From a virus, in the IMG/VR virus record IMGVR_UViG_3300050821_002521, positions 1-36,980 of that record: a DNA stretch of 36,980 nt. One strand, 5' to 3'. Below are positions 29,876-36,639 of the stretch, one piece after another. Under the pieces are notes generated by a model, which saw nothing but the letters and a program-made list of their open reading frames with translations, had not been told where the DNA came from and made no database searches. Position numbers and translations under genes: made by a program. The stretch's first letter is position 1, and every line of letters begins with the position of its first letter.

Positions 29876-31341
29876 ACGCTCATCCAGCTTTTAGGCCTCC
29901 GAGGAGGCTGCTGTCGTGAATCTTGTGCCGATTCCGGTGCTACGTCAACAGCAAACGTCAGCGTCAGTGTGTCGGCGCAGTCAGGAGAGCGCAATCCTCT
30001 CTTTTTCATAATCTCTTTGGCTTCGATCACGACCGAGCCGTGCGCGCGCTTGCCTTGGGCGTAATGGAATTGCGGGCCCGTCAAGTCTGAGGCGAGTTCT
30101 TCGTCATCGGGGATTTGGGCGCCACCGTCAAGCCATGCTTTCGTTTTGCCCCAAACCTCTGCTCTGCGGTTGAAATACTTGATTGCATCAAATGCCGACT
30201 CTGCTCCATCAAAGCCGAGAATCTCATAGCCAAGGGCTTTGCAATAGTCAACGACACCCCCTCCAATTCCACCTGCGTCAACAATACTGGCCTGCGGTCG
30301 GAGTTCCGTAATGTAATGGATGACTCGATTCGCCGTATATTGCGTGTCACGATTCCTGAATCGCTCGAGCTGGACATACTTCCTCCCTTGCCGGTAGCCT
30401 AGAACGGTTTGATCGTCCCCGAATCTTGCCACGTCACAGGCCAGTATCCGAGGTAGATATTCGTACCCTTCAGCTCTGTAGTGCCTCGCCTTTTGGACGA
30501 CTTCCGAGGAGATAAATTGAGTGTCGCCTTGGCGGGGAAAGACTCCCCTAACTCGGACTCGGAAGAAATCCGAATCCTCGCCCTCGTCTTCTTCCCATTG
30601 CTTGTAAAGAGCTTTGTTTGTCCCCTCGACAGTTCGAGAGTCAATGTGGCGATGCCGCCAACGATGGCCTTGGCTACCAAAGCATTCAAAGAACGGTCCA
30701 TCGTTGAGAGTTGGATTACCAAAGACGAGCCACAGTATGATCGTGTTCTCATCGGTCAAGGCCCCCTTCGTAACTTCCCAGATTGGCCTGTTAATTGCGC
30801 TCGCTTCATCGAAGATAACCAGAATCAGCTTGCCGGCATTGTGCAGCCCTGCAAAGGCTTCTGTGTTTTGCTCGCTCCACGTCTCGAAATCCGCCCTGTA
30901 AGTGGCTCTGTATTCAGTGTCTTTGACTGATACCCTGGTGGCTTGGACTTCCCAGAAGTCTTTGTCGTAGGCCATCCTGAACCATTTGCTGACCTCCGGC
31001 TGAGTCTTTGAACTGAGCTGATTGCCGGTGTTGGCTGTGATGATTGCCCTGGATCCCGGCCAGCAGGACAGCGCCCACTTCAGGATCATGGCTACCAGAG
31101 CTGATTTGCCAATGTCGTGCCCTGAGGCTACTGCGGACTGATATGGCATGAACTTTGTTGCAGGGTTCCTGATGTGCTCGCCGATCGCTGCCAGTTCTTC
31201 GGCCTGCCAGGTCCGGGGGCCAGGTGAGCCCGCCAATTCACCTTCGTTCCATGGGAAGATGGCTTTGACAAGCCCTAGCGGGTCAAATGCGTAACTGGCA
31301 ATTTCTTCAATCAGTTCAAGAGCCTGATTCACGTTTGGCAC
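29872..31341 (-). CDS. terL: Large terminase subunit
   Basis: The packaging motor. The ATPase domain has a Walker A-type loop SGHDIGKS (residues 73-80) and Walker B LILVIFDEA (172-180), with the coupling motif near WLVFGNP (204-210). The C-terminal nuclease has the acidic triad in CDVARFGDD (Asp303), IVDAGGIGGG (Asp355) and SPDCADTL (Asp454 or Asp457). At 489 aa it matches the size of headful-type large terminases. It overlaps the small terminase gene by 26 bases and the GroES-like gene by 4. Confidence 0.93.
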   Translation of the reverse strand: MPNVNQALELIEEIASYAFDPLGLVKAIFPWNEGELAGSPGPRTWQAEELAAIGEHIRNPATKFMPYQSAVASGHDIGKSALVAMILKWALSCWPGSRAIITANTGNQLSSKTQPEVSKWFRMAYDKDFWEVQATRVSVKDTEYRATYRADFETWSEQNTEAFAGLHNAGKLILVIFDEASAINRPIWEVTKGALTDENTIILWLVFGNPTLNDGPFFECFGSQGHRWRHRHIDSRTVEGTNKALYKQWEEDEGEDSDFFRVRVRGVFPRQGDTQFISSEVVQKARHYRAEGYEYLPRILACDVARFGDDQTVLGYRQGRKYVQLERFRNRDTQYTANRVIHYITELRPQASIVDAGGIGGGVVDYCKALGYEILGFDGAESAFDAIKYFNRRAEVWGKTKAWLDGGAQIPDDEELASDLTGPQFHYAQGKRAHGSVVIEAKEIMKKRGLRSPDCADTLTLTFAVDVAPESAQDSRQQPPRRPKSWMSV

Positions 31342-31687
31342 GCATCTTTGTGAGAGCTTCGGTATAGCTAATGGTCAGATTTGCTTCGATGGGCTGGGTT
31401 GGCATACCGTGTTTGTAGGCCATCAACACTCTCCAAACGTTAGCCGCTATTTCGGTAGCCTTGAGTCTGGCTTGCCAGTTGATCAGTTCGCGTTCGTCCG
31501 TGACGATGCCCTTGTCAGCAAAGAACTTCGTCTCCATTGCCTTGTGTGCTGGATGGGTCATCAGCCGGCAAGCGAGAAGCTCGAGGCTTCCGGTGTCAGG
31601 ATCTTGCTTCCTCAGCATCCGCTCGACGCGCGTAACGAAGGCCTTGGCGTCCGGGGTGATGTTGGGTTGTCCTTTGGGGCGTCCCAT
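31316..31687 (-). CDS. terS: Small terminase subunit
   Basis: A 123-aa protein immediately upstream of the large subunit. It begins with a basic MGRPKGQPNITPDAKAFVTR, typical of small terminases that contact DNA, followed by a helical body (ELINWQARLKATEIAANVWR) and a basic tail (EALTKMRAKRESGS). Identification rests on position and layout more than on a strict signature. Confidence 0.75.
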   Translation of the reverse strand: MGRPKGQPNITPDAKAFVTRVERMLRKQDPDTGSLELLACRLMTHPAHKAMETKFFADKGIVTDERELINWQARLKATEIAANVWRVLMAYKHGMPTQPIEANLTISYTEALTKMRAKRESGS

Positions 31688-31694
31688 AGTTGGT

Positions 31695-31840
31695 ATTTTC
31701 GAGTATTACGCTAGTTTCTAGGCGTTTACAAGCGGTTTTAGTACCATTTTCCGAGGTATTCTCAAGATGCAACAGTGCCCCATCCAGCCACACGTAGCTC
31801 GCCCAGCCATAGCAGGTCTTGCGGGTGACAGAATGTGTCA
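31695..31840. promoter_or_regulatory. Non-coding region upstream of the terminase genes
   Basis: About 165 bases (31688-31853) without a supported gene. It contains a perfect dyad TGACA-GAATG-TGTCA (31826-31840) and two near-direct repeats on the minus strand, AATACCTCGGAAAAT (31760-31746) and AATACTCGAAAAT (31707-31695). A weak leftward promoter, TTGTAA (31731-31726), 17-base spacer, TAATAC (31708-31703), ends just before terS. Together they may form a late-gene control site. Confidence 0.35.
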
Positions 31841-31853
31841 TACGAGGAGTGTA

Positions 31854-32138
31854 TCATGGTTTGCCTGCTTGCTCCTTGGCTGGAGGCGCGGTGAGAGCTT
31901 CCCACAATTCTGCTGCGCTGATTTTGTGGCTTTTCCCTTTGTAGGTGATTTGAAGCTCATAGATACCGCCGTGCTCGTTAGCATCAGCCAAATCATTCAG
32001 TGCCACAGCGTAAATCATCGCGCGCGAAAACGCCGTTCCGGTTATTACATTTCCGCTGCTACCTTGCTTCTCTTGTACGGCCACTCCGGCTGGAATTGCT
32101 AATATGGCCAATAATGCCTGTCTTCTTGTAAGGCTCAT
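31854..32138 (-). CDS. Exported protein with twin-arginine-type leader (94 aa)
   Basis: The N-terminus MSLTRRQALLAILAIPAGVA has the twin-arginine pattern (S/T-R-R-x-A-L-L) and a moderate hydrophobic core, as in Tat-exported proteins; a Sec reading is also possible. The mature part is about 70 aa with no recognised fold. It overlaps a 20-codon upstream frame as ATGA and lies just before the terminase control region. Exported phage proteins here may act on the envelope, for example in exclusion of other phages, but nothing in the sequence shows this. Confidence 0.6.
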   Translation of the reverse strand: MSLTRRQALLAILAIPAGVAVQEKQGSSGNVITGTAFSRAMIYAVALNDLADANEHGGIYELQITYKGKSHKISAAELWEALTAPPAKEQAGKP

Positions 32139-32197
32139 TTCTGCTCCTTGGCGCGGGTGAAAAGTGGCCCTCTTACGCGGCTCTCGGCTAGGGCCAT
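32135..32197 (-). CDS. Possible 20-aa coupled reading frame
   Basis: MALAESRVRGPLFTRAKEQK, with GAGG seven bases before the ATG and an ATGA overlap with the exported protein gene. It could be a real micro-protein or a leader that sets translation of the next gene. Confidence 0.3.
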   Translation of the reverse strand: MALAESRVRGPLFTRAKEQK

Positions 32198-32210
32198 CAC
32201 CGAGCCTCGC

Positions 32211-32402
32211 TTATTCGTCTGCTGATGGCTTTGCTGGATGGTGACAGGTGACGGTGTTTGGCCCCATGACCGCTGTGGACATGCAACTGTCGATAACATG
32301 GTCGTTAGAGTCAGAAGAATGGTCAATGAACATCGTAATGCAGTTGTCTCCTGCCAGCTTATAGCCGTCTTCGCAGACGAGTGTTTTCTTATCAAGTGGC
32401 AT
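32211..32402 (-). CDS. Small Cys-containing protein (63 aa)
   Basis: Start at ATG 32402, overlapping the upstream stop by 11 bases; the longer frame to 32519 is discarded. MPLDKKTLVCEDGYKLAGDN is followed by an Asp/Ser/His-rich part and a HHPAKPSADE end, with four cysteines. No family was recognised. Confidence 0.6.
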   Translation of the reverse strand: MPLDKKTLVCEDGYKLAGDNCITMFIDHSSDSNDHVIDSCMSTAVMGPNTVTCHHPAKPSADE

Positions 32403-32988
32403 CACCGTCGCTCTCTCCCGATGGTTTCGGGGAAGCCTTGGCGTGATTGATGATGGCATCGAGTCGCTCTGAACAAGCGTGCAATGGCCCGTAGTGCTGT
32501 TCAGCTTTGCGCCACTCATCCCTTAGTTCCTCCAGTTCCTTCAGCAGATCAGTCGGCGGACGATAAAGATAAACCGTGGTACTAAGTCCAGAAGACATTG
32601 ATGTTAACGTAAATCCTTCTTCTTGGGCGCACCGCAACACACCTTCAACTGGAGTTAACTCTGGCAAGTCTGGGAAAATGTAGACCTGACAGTTCTTGTA
32701 GCGTAGAGCTATCCGCCTGAGAATATCGTCGGCTATTTGCTGCCCCGGCGCGGCTGCCGGATCACTCGTTGCTGGCGGGGCGGTTTCGTACCAAATGTGA
32801 ACGCCATACCGATGTGCTGCAAGATGATTTGATGGCAATTCACACTTCAGACCATTGATAGGCGAGACGGCTTTACACCATTCTGACTGTCTCTCGGCTG
32901 GCCCTGCCGCTGGAGCAGGCTTGGACACACCGAGCTTGGGATCGTTCATGGCTAGCGCATCAGTTCGGCTGGGCTTCGTTTCGTCCAT
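32392..32988 (-). CDS. Hypothetical protein (198 aa)
   Basis: A Pro/Ala-rich N-terminal third with a possible zinc site (Cys38, Cys49, His55, His59), a middle alpha/beta section (NCQVYIFPDLPELTPVEGVL, then STTVYLYRPPTDLLKELEEL) and a C-terminal helix. GGAAG precedes the ATG at 32988, which overlaps the HNH gene by 37 bases. No family was recognised. Confidence 0.7.
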   Translation of the reverse strand: MDETKPSRTDALAMNDPKLGVSKPAPAAGPAERQSEWCKAVSPINGLKCELPSNHLAAHRYGVHIWYETAPPATSDPAAAPGQQIADDILRRIALRYKNCQVYIFPDLPELTPVEGVLRCAQEEGFTLTSMSSGLSTTVYLYRPPTDLLKELEELRDEWRKAEQHYGPLHACSERLDAIINHAKASPKPSGESDGDAT

Positions 32989-33287
32989 CGGGGCTTCCTT
33001 TCATCAAGCAAATTATGGTGAAACCTACAGAGCGCAAGCAGGTTATCTAACCGGTCATCGCGGCTCACACTGCGGCGTATCTTGTGATGCGGGTCGGCTG
33101 CTGGATGTGCGCAGGCCCACGCCTGATACTCGTTCTGCCACTCGCAAAAACCACGGCATCTCTCCCACAGTTCCAGTTTGCGGGCTTCCCAGTCCTTCCC
33201 TGCCAGCCGCTCCCGGCCGTCCTTGAACACAAATGAGCCGGGATCCTTGAAATGCCGTGCCGCGGTGGCTTGCCGGTCCGCTTTCAT
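32952..33287 (-). CDS. HNH endonuclease, sense orientation
   Basis: A 111-aa protein with an HNH core: C44-x3-C48 and C59, then ADPHHKIRRSVSRDDRLDNLLALC (His67, His68, Asn82), and C87-x2-HH. The pattern, including DPHHK followed by DNLLALCRFHH, is typical of phage HNH proteins. It is co-directional with RusA and near the terminases, so a role in recombination or packaging is as likely as homing. AGGAGG lies upstream of the start. Confidence 0.85.
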   Translation of the reverse strand: MKADRQATAARHFKDPGSFVFKDGRERLAGKDWEARKLELWERCRGFCEWQNEYQAWACAHPAADPHHKIRRSVSRDDRLDNLLALCRFHHNLLDERKPRWTKRSPAELMR

Positions 33288-33318
33288 CGCTCTAATAGCC
33301 TCCTATTGCGTTTAACGG

Positions 33319-33330
33319 GCATTCTACGCA
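33319..33330 (+). promoter_or_regulatory. Distant copy of the control-region half-site
   Basis: GCATTCTACGCA is identical over 12 bases to the half-site in the dyad at 3193-3226 (minus strand there). It covers the RusA stop codon and the 36-base gap before the HNH gene. Confidence 0.35.
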
Positions 33331-33668
33331 GGGTCAAGCTCGATCACTGTGTGCCGCTCCTTGTGCGCGCATTGGGACTGCTCGACCGTCAGGTCCAGAT
33401 ACTTTGCCGTGTCGTCCATGATCAGCCGGTTGAATCTGAGTGCATCCACCAAGGGCTTCACTGAGCCATACAGGTTGTCTTTGTCGTAAGCCCTTGCATG
33501 GCAAAGAGTTATCTTGCAGCGCATCTTGACGATGGGCTTCAGGTAGGCTCCGTTGAGTTGCTGGCGTATCAGCAGTATCCAGCTGTTCTTGATGTCCTGC
33601 TTCTTGGCCCAGTGCATCCGCAAGGTGCGGTTGAGCGACGGCGGTACATCTGGAATGTCTAGCTTCAT
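33324..33668 (-). CDS. rusA: RusA-family Holliday junction resolvase
   Basis: RusA dimers cut Holliday junctions symmetrically. This 114-aa protein has the fold's start (PDVPPSLNRTLRMHWAKKQ), the acidic catalytic set in YDKDNLYGSVKPLVDAL (Asp62, Asp64, Asp74) and LIMDDTAKY (Asp85, Asp86), and the terminal HKERHTVIEL strand. The ATG at 33668 overlaps the upstream zinc-ribbon stop as ATGA; a longer form from 33692 (GTG) is possible. It probably processes branched DNA made during ERF-driven recombination before packaging. Confidence 0.9.
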   Translation of the reverse strand: MKLDIPDVPPSLNRTLRMHWAKKQDIKNSWILLIRQQLNGAYLKPIVKMRCKITLCHARAYDKDNLYGSVKPLVDALRFNRLIMDDTAKYLDLTVEQSQCAHKERHTVIELDPA

Positions 33669-33805
33669 GCCTGTTTCACGCACTTTGGACACCAAAACTT
33701 ACCTTGCCCACGCCACCAGCTACGCATCGCATTCTCCAGCGATTCCGTGGCTCGGCAGACACAGCATTCCACTTTCCTGCCTTTCCAGCGCTCACTGTCC
33801 TTCAT
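33665..33805 (-). CDS. Very small zinc-ribbon protein (46 aa)
   Basis: ATG 33805. Ligand pairs CCVC (Cys14-15 and Cys17 region) and CPKC (Cys39, Cys42), with a Trp-Trp-Arg-Gly-Gln-Gly linker (WWRGQGKFWC), the layout of a minimal zinc ribbon. Its stop overlaps the RusA start as ATGA, so it is coupled to the resolvase. Confidence 0.65.
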   Translation of the reverse strand: MKDSERWKGRKVECCVCRATESLENAMRSWWRGQGKFWCPKCVKQA

Positions 33806-33838
33806 GCTTGCACCGCCCGCAAAACAGGTCCAAGAGCC

Positions 33839-33961
33839 TCACGCCTTCTTGTCCTTGCGCACAAACCCGACCCACACAAAGTTGTCCCCTTTGCCGGCAA
33901 TCTCCCGCTTGACTCGCTTCAGGATGGCCCAGCGGATCCTGGCTGCTTTTTGACTGGTCAT
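33839..33961 (-). CDS. Very small basic protein (40 aa)
   Basis: A 40-aa frame with GGAGGGG three bases before the ATG at 33961 and an ATGA overlap with the upstream gene. The helix SQKAARIRWAILKRVKREIA is strongly basic and amphipathic, and the tail is FVWVGFVRKDKKA. Function unknown. Confidence 0.55.
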   Translation of the reverse strand: MTSQKAARIRWAILKRVKREIAGKGDNFVWVGFVRKDKKA

Positions 33962-34317
33962 GTTCCCCTCCTCGCTGTTTCTATTCGCTGCCACCGGGCT
34001 ACAACTACCGTCCGGTGTTTCAGCTTTCGGCATACCGCTCGGATCGGGTCTCTGGGATGCTGGCCTTCCGAATTGCAACTGCCAAGGCAAATTTCAAAGT
34101 ACCCGCGACCTCCGCAGAACTGACAGGGGAGATTCGGTTCTGGGTACTCACAGCAACAGCAGTCCTCCCCGCAGTCGTGCCCGTCAAGCCCATCCTCGCA
34201 CTGCTCGCACTCCTCTGTCGTCAATTCGCAGCAACCGCACCGAGGACAAATCTTTGAGCCATCGCCACGCGCGTCAAGGAGCTCCTGAAGGAATTCCCGC
34301 TGTTTTGGTTCGCTCAC
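33958..34317 (-). CDS. Cys-rich zinc-finger protein, DnaJ-like motif
   Basis: The start is GTG at 34317 with GGGAGG six bases upstream. The 119-aa product has a dense Cys cluster: CPRCGCC, CEQCED, DCGEDCCCCEYPE and CQFCGGRGYFEIC. The last is close to the CxxCxGxG unit of DnaJ-type zinc domains. It may hold several zinc ions. The basic C-terminal helix (CRKLKHRTVVVARWQRIETA) could contact nucleic acid. An upstream in-frame start at 34410 is less likely. Confidence 0.7.
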   Translation of the reverse strand: MSEPKQREFLQELLDARGDGSKICPRCGCCELTTEECEQCEDGLDGHDCGEDCCCCEYPEPNLPCQFCGGRGYFEICLGSCNSEGQHPRDPIRAVCRKLKHRTVVVARWQRIETARRGT

Positions 34318-34450
34318 GATGCGCCTCCCGGCAACGTACCGCCTCAGCCTCGTCCAAACAGCAAGCTGTGAATCCGCACTCGCATCTGACGCACCACTTG
34401 CGGCCTGCAAAACTTCCGTCGTACCAGAGTTCTATGCTGTGCTCAGTCAT
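34274..34450 (-). CDS. Small Cys-rich protein (58 aa)
   Basis: ATG 34450 overlaps the upstream stop by 8 bases. WCVRCECGFTACCLDEAEAV contains five cysteines in a zinc-ribbon-like arrangement with an adjoining acidic helix. The 3' end overlaps the next gene's start by 44 bases. The overlap is long, so confidence is moderate. Confidence 0.5.
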   Translation of the reverse strand: MTEHSIELWYDGSFAGRKWCVRCECGFTACCLDEAEAVRCREAHRERTKTAGIPSGAP

Positions 34451-34775
34451 CTTGCCTGTTCATTTTCTCGCGCTCGCGGATCTCCCAAAGACCGTCTGAC
34501 AGGGATTGAATCTCGGGCTCGGCTTTCTCGCGTGTTTCTTCCATGTGCTTTTTCAGTTCTGCGCGGCGATCGGCGTCTTGTTTCTTGTAAACGCGGCAAC
34601 TTGCAGGAATGTTCATCACGAGGCCCATGTGCCTGCTCATCGTGGTATGCCTTTGCCGCGAATCCCCGCAATGCGGGCAAAGATACCCTTGTGGCGGGCC
34701 TACGTAAATAGGCTGTGGACCCTTTGGTTTGCCGTCAACCTTGCAAGGAATGGTCAAGCAAAGTTCTTCAGACAC
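34443..34775 (-). CDS. Zinc-binding protein with basic coiled-coil tail (110 aa)
   Basis: The N-terminal half has YLCPHCGDSRQRHTTMSRH, a C-x2-C ... H-x5-H set that fits one zinc finger, and a further Cys near residue 60. The C-terminal half is a charged coiled coil (KKHMEETREKAEPEIQSLSD). A single-finger protein with a coil suggests a small DNA- or RNA-binding regulator. ATG at 34775. Confidence 0.65.
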   Translation of the reverse strand: MSEELCLTIPCKVDGKPKGPQPIYVGPPQGYLCPHCGDSRQRHTTMSRHMGLVMNIPASCRVYKKQDADRRAELKKHMEETREKAEPEIQSLSDGLWEIREREKMNRQDD

Positions 34776-35284
34776 AGGACGCCTTTCTTTCCCGGTTCCC
34801 TCTTAGGCCTTTGACTTTGCATCTGACGTTGCTTGTAAGGTTCTAAGCAAGTTACAAAGTCGTGTTTAGTTTCTAGGCCTGCGAGGTTCCAGCCGAAAAG
34901 GGATTTACTCTCTGGCGCATCCTTCCTCTCGCTGCTTTCGCCATCGTGCGTCGTTGGTGGTACGTAGGCGCCGGTGCAGCGTTTAACTCTACTTTGAGAG
35001 AGAGGCAGTTTAAGGCGACCGCTCGGAAGTTGCAGGTCGGCGTGACGGCACCAGCGGGAACAACCGGTTGAAGGCGAGACCACCAGAGCCTCATTCCCCG
35101 CTCCCAGTACCTTGTCAGCGCGTACAGATTCACAGATTTTTTCAGCCAGTTGAAATCGAAAGATGTTCGCATTGTTGGCCGGACTCTTTCTTGAGGAAAA
35201 CTTGCGAGCGGGAGGGCGGAAAGTTCGCCCGGCCAAGAGAGATGCTAAACGCCCGGCCCCGCTCGCTTGAATTCCTTGCCTCAT
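34754..35284 (-). CDS. Uncertain open frame (176 aa) after the Acb2-like gene
   Basis: The frame opens seven bases after the Acb2-like stop and ends 22 bases inside the next gene, as expected in this operon. The product is basic and low in recognisable structure (FRPPARKFSSRKSPANNANI; SERKDAPESKSLFGWNLAGL). The same stretch is also open for 99 codons in another leftward frame (34873-35172) and 82 codons rightward (35068-35316). I cannot decide which is used, or whether the 500 bases are mainly non-coding. Confidence 0.35.
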   Translation of the reverse strand: MRQGIQASGAGRLASLLAGRTFRPPARKFSSRKSPANNANIFRFQLAEKICESVRADKVLGAGNEALVVSPSTGCSRWCRHADLQLPSGRLKLPLSQSRVKRCTGAYVPPTTHDGESSERKDAPESKSLFGWNLAGLETKHDFVTCLEPYKQRQMQSQRPKREPGKKGVLCLKNFA

Positions 35285-35290
35285 TTCATA

Positions 35291-35575
35291 TCACAGCTTT
35301 CCGTCGAGCGCAATAGCAGCGTTTGCGGTCATCACAGCTTCGCGCAAAAGCCTGACCGCCGCTGTCTGGTCCGCGCAATTTGGCGTGTTATCAACTATGC
35401 ACTGCCCCATTTCCTTTGCTTTGGCGCGGATCGCTTCATACTTCGGCAACTGTTCTGCGCTTGGTGCGTGATAGGTGAAAATATTGTTGATGTCCACTCG
35501 TCTCTCCTTTTCCAGTTCTTTGACCATTTCATTCAGGCCAAACTTGGTGATGCCCGGTGTTAGGAATCTGCTCAT
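35291..35575 (-). CDS. acb2-like: Acb2/Tad1-type cyclic-nucleotide sponge (anti-CBASS)
   Basis: Acb2 proteins are small phage hexamers that sequester the cyclic di- and trinucleotides made by CBASS immunity, and related ones block Thoeris signals. This 94-aa product has the hairpin-domain pattern: [20 protein letters not shown] (32-51), a helix [11 protein letters not shown], then the second helix [20 protein letters not shown] (74-93). The family usually reads FTYHxPxxxQxxxYEAIRxxAKE and EAVMxANAxIA. The start overlaps the methyltransferase stop as ATGA, making an anti-defence pair. ATG at residue 17 is an alternative start. Confidence 0.75.
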   Translation of the reverse strand: MSRFLTPGITKFGLNEMVKELEKERRVDINNIFTYHAPSAEQLPKYEAIRAKAKEMGQCIVDNTPNCADQTAAVRLLREAVMTANAAIALDGKL

Positions 35576-35820
35576 TTCTCCTTTCCGCTAAAGTCAAGCA
35601 CTTCTTGCGAGAGTCTTTTTGCTGCTATCTCGCAGTACTTTTCTTCTATTTCTATGCCGATGGCGCGGCGGCCTTTGTTCTTTGCCGCTACCAAGGTCGT
35701 GCCACTGCCGGCGAACGGGTCAAGTACCGTTTCATTGGGACGGCTGACCCGCTCTAGCAGCCAGGTCCAGGAGCCGAGTTGGCTTCGGGCACGGATGGTC
35801 CGTATCGCGGTCGGAGTCAT
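35572..35820 (-). CDS. C-terminal part of a frameshifted beta-class DNA methyltransferase
   Basis: From about residue 15 this frame continues the upstream enzyme: [20 protein letters not shown], then the SAM-binding motif [14 protein letters not shown] and the [17 protein letters not shown] end. Residues 1-14 are out of context. Removing one base at about 35779 fuses it with the N-terminal part into a 228-aa enzyme. Confidence 0.8.
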   Translation of the reverse strand: MTPTAIRTIRARSQLGSWTWLLERVSRPNETVLDPFAGSGTTLVAAKNKGRRAIGIEIEEKYCEIAAKRLSQEVLDFSGKEK

Positions 35821-36259
35821 AGCAAATCTTACTGTCAGGCCTGAGTTCGTTCACGTAAGGATCACGCCCGTAGTAGAAAATTGGCTGCCAGAGCCGCATT
35901 CCCCACCGGCTGATTGACGTGGAAGCCGGGTAATAGAACACGCCACAATGGTCAGGCTTTGGGTACGAGTGGATGTTCACCTGCCCGGGCGTGAGTACAA
36001 GCCTCGGAACCTCGGACAAAAAACCGATTATTGTTGGCACCACAAACTCCGTGACATATTCTTGCGTGTCCTCGAAAGTTTCGGTATTGTATGCGCCCTT
36101 GCTGTCAGTCCCCGGCGCTAGCCCGCGCTTCATTCCATTGATACCGTAAGGAGGGTCCGTCAGAATCATATCACACTCTATTTCGCTACGGTCAGCGAGC
36201 CAAAGTCCGCAATCTCCGTGGTAGATCGTGATGCCAGCGTGTTCGTAGTACGGTTTCAC
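35732..36259 (-). CDS. N-terminal part of a frameshifted N6-adenine/N4-cytosine methyltransferase
   Basis: The GTG at 36259 overlaps the upstream stop as GTGA. The catalytic motif IV is DPPYGI (residues 35-40), preceded by [20 protein letters not shown]. Conserved sections continue through [18 protein letters not shown] and end at DHPCPKP (residues 154-160). After that the frame yields unrelated sequence ([11 protein letters not shown]). Motif IV before motif I is the beta-class order. As written the enzyme is split; a one-base error or a true mutation would explain it. Predicted target unknown. Confidence 0.8.
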   Translation of the reverse strand: MKPYYEHAGITIYHGDCGLWLADRSEIECDMILTDPPYGINGMKRGLAPGTDSKGAYNTETFEDTQEYVTEFVVPTIIGFLSEVPRLVLTPGQVNIHSYPKPDHCGVFYYPASTSISRWGMRLWQPIFYYGRDPYVNELRPDSKICYDSDRDTDHPCPKPTRLLDLAARAGQPSQ

Positions 36260-36639
36260 TCAGAATCCCCGTCAAACTCATCGGAATCAAGAATCGCTTG
36301 CAATCTTTCTGTCGCTAGGCGGTACCACGTCTGTAGCTTGTGCTGGCTTTCCAGACTCAGGTTCGCCCATTCGTTCTGTGGTAAAAGGGCTTCCCCTGAA
36401 GGCGATGCATTCTTCACAGTAGGGAGGATAGCTGTGTTCGTTGAGGTGTCCGCACTTCCCGCAGTACCACATAACGCCTCCTGTGCTGGCATGGCTACCG
36501 ACTGAGAAAGAAGATTTGCTCGGTAAGCTCGCAGGATAGTCCTCAACTTATCTCTGGAATTGTGGCACCAAGCCAACTCATCCAACCAAGCATCTTCTCC
36601 GGGCGTGCGCTCAACATTGGCTTGTTGCATTTCGCTCAC
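36256..36639 (-). CDS. Hypothetical early protein (127 aa)
   Basis: The start is GTG at 36639, overlapping the preceding small gene as GTGA (ATG at 36630 is an alternative). The product has an acidic helical start (ERTPGEDAWLDELAWCHNSR), a Thr/Ala/Ser-rich centre and a helical acidic end (HKLQTWYRLATERLQAILDS). No family was recognised. Coupled to the methyltransferase. Confidence 0.65.
   Translation of the reverse strand: MSEMQQANVERTPGEDAWLDELAWCHNSRDKLRTILRAYRANLLSQSVAMPAQEALCGTAGSADTSTNTAILPTVKNASPSGEALLPQNEWANLSLESQHKLQTWYRLATERLQAILDSDEFDGDSE

Noticed and set aside
28823-30064. 413-codon rightward frame antisense to portal, GroES-like and terminase genes
   Set aside because: It lies opposite strongly supported leftward genes, its product has no domain pattern, and its length is explained by the codon bias of the opposite strand.
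31596-31841. 81-codon leftward frame upstream of and into terS
   Set aside because: No ribosome-binding site, runs out of frame into the small terminase gene, and the product looks random after about 50 residues. The short first part remains a faint possibility.
33160-33260. Possible tRNA or CRISPR-like elements
   Set aside because: No cloverleaf with a TTC arm and CCA end, and no evenly spaced repeats, were found here or elsewhere in the window.
34443-34680. Second leftward frame (77 codons) over the 110-aa zinc protein
   Set aside because: Arg/His-rich shadow in the +1 frame of a gene with a clear CPHCGDS zinc motif.
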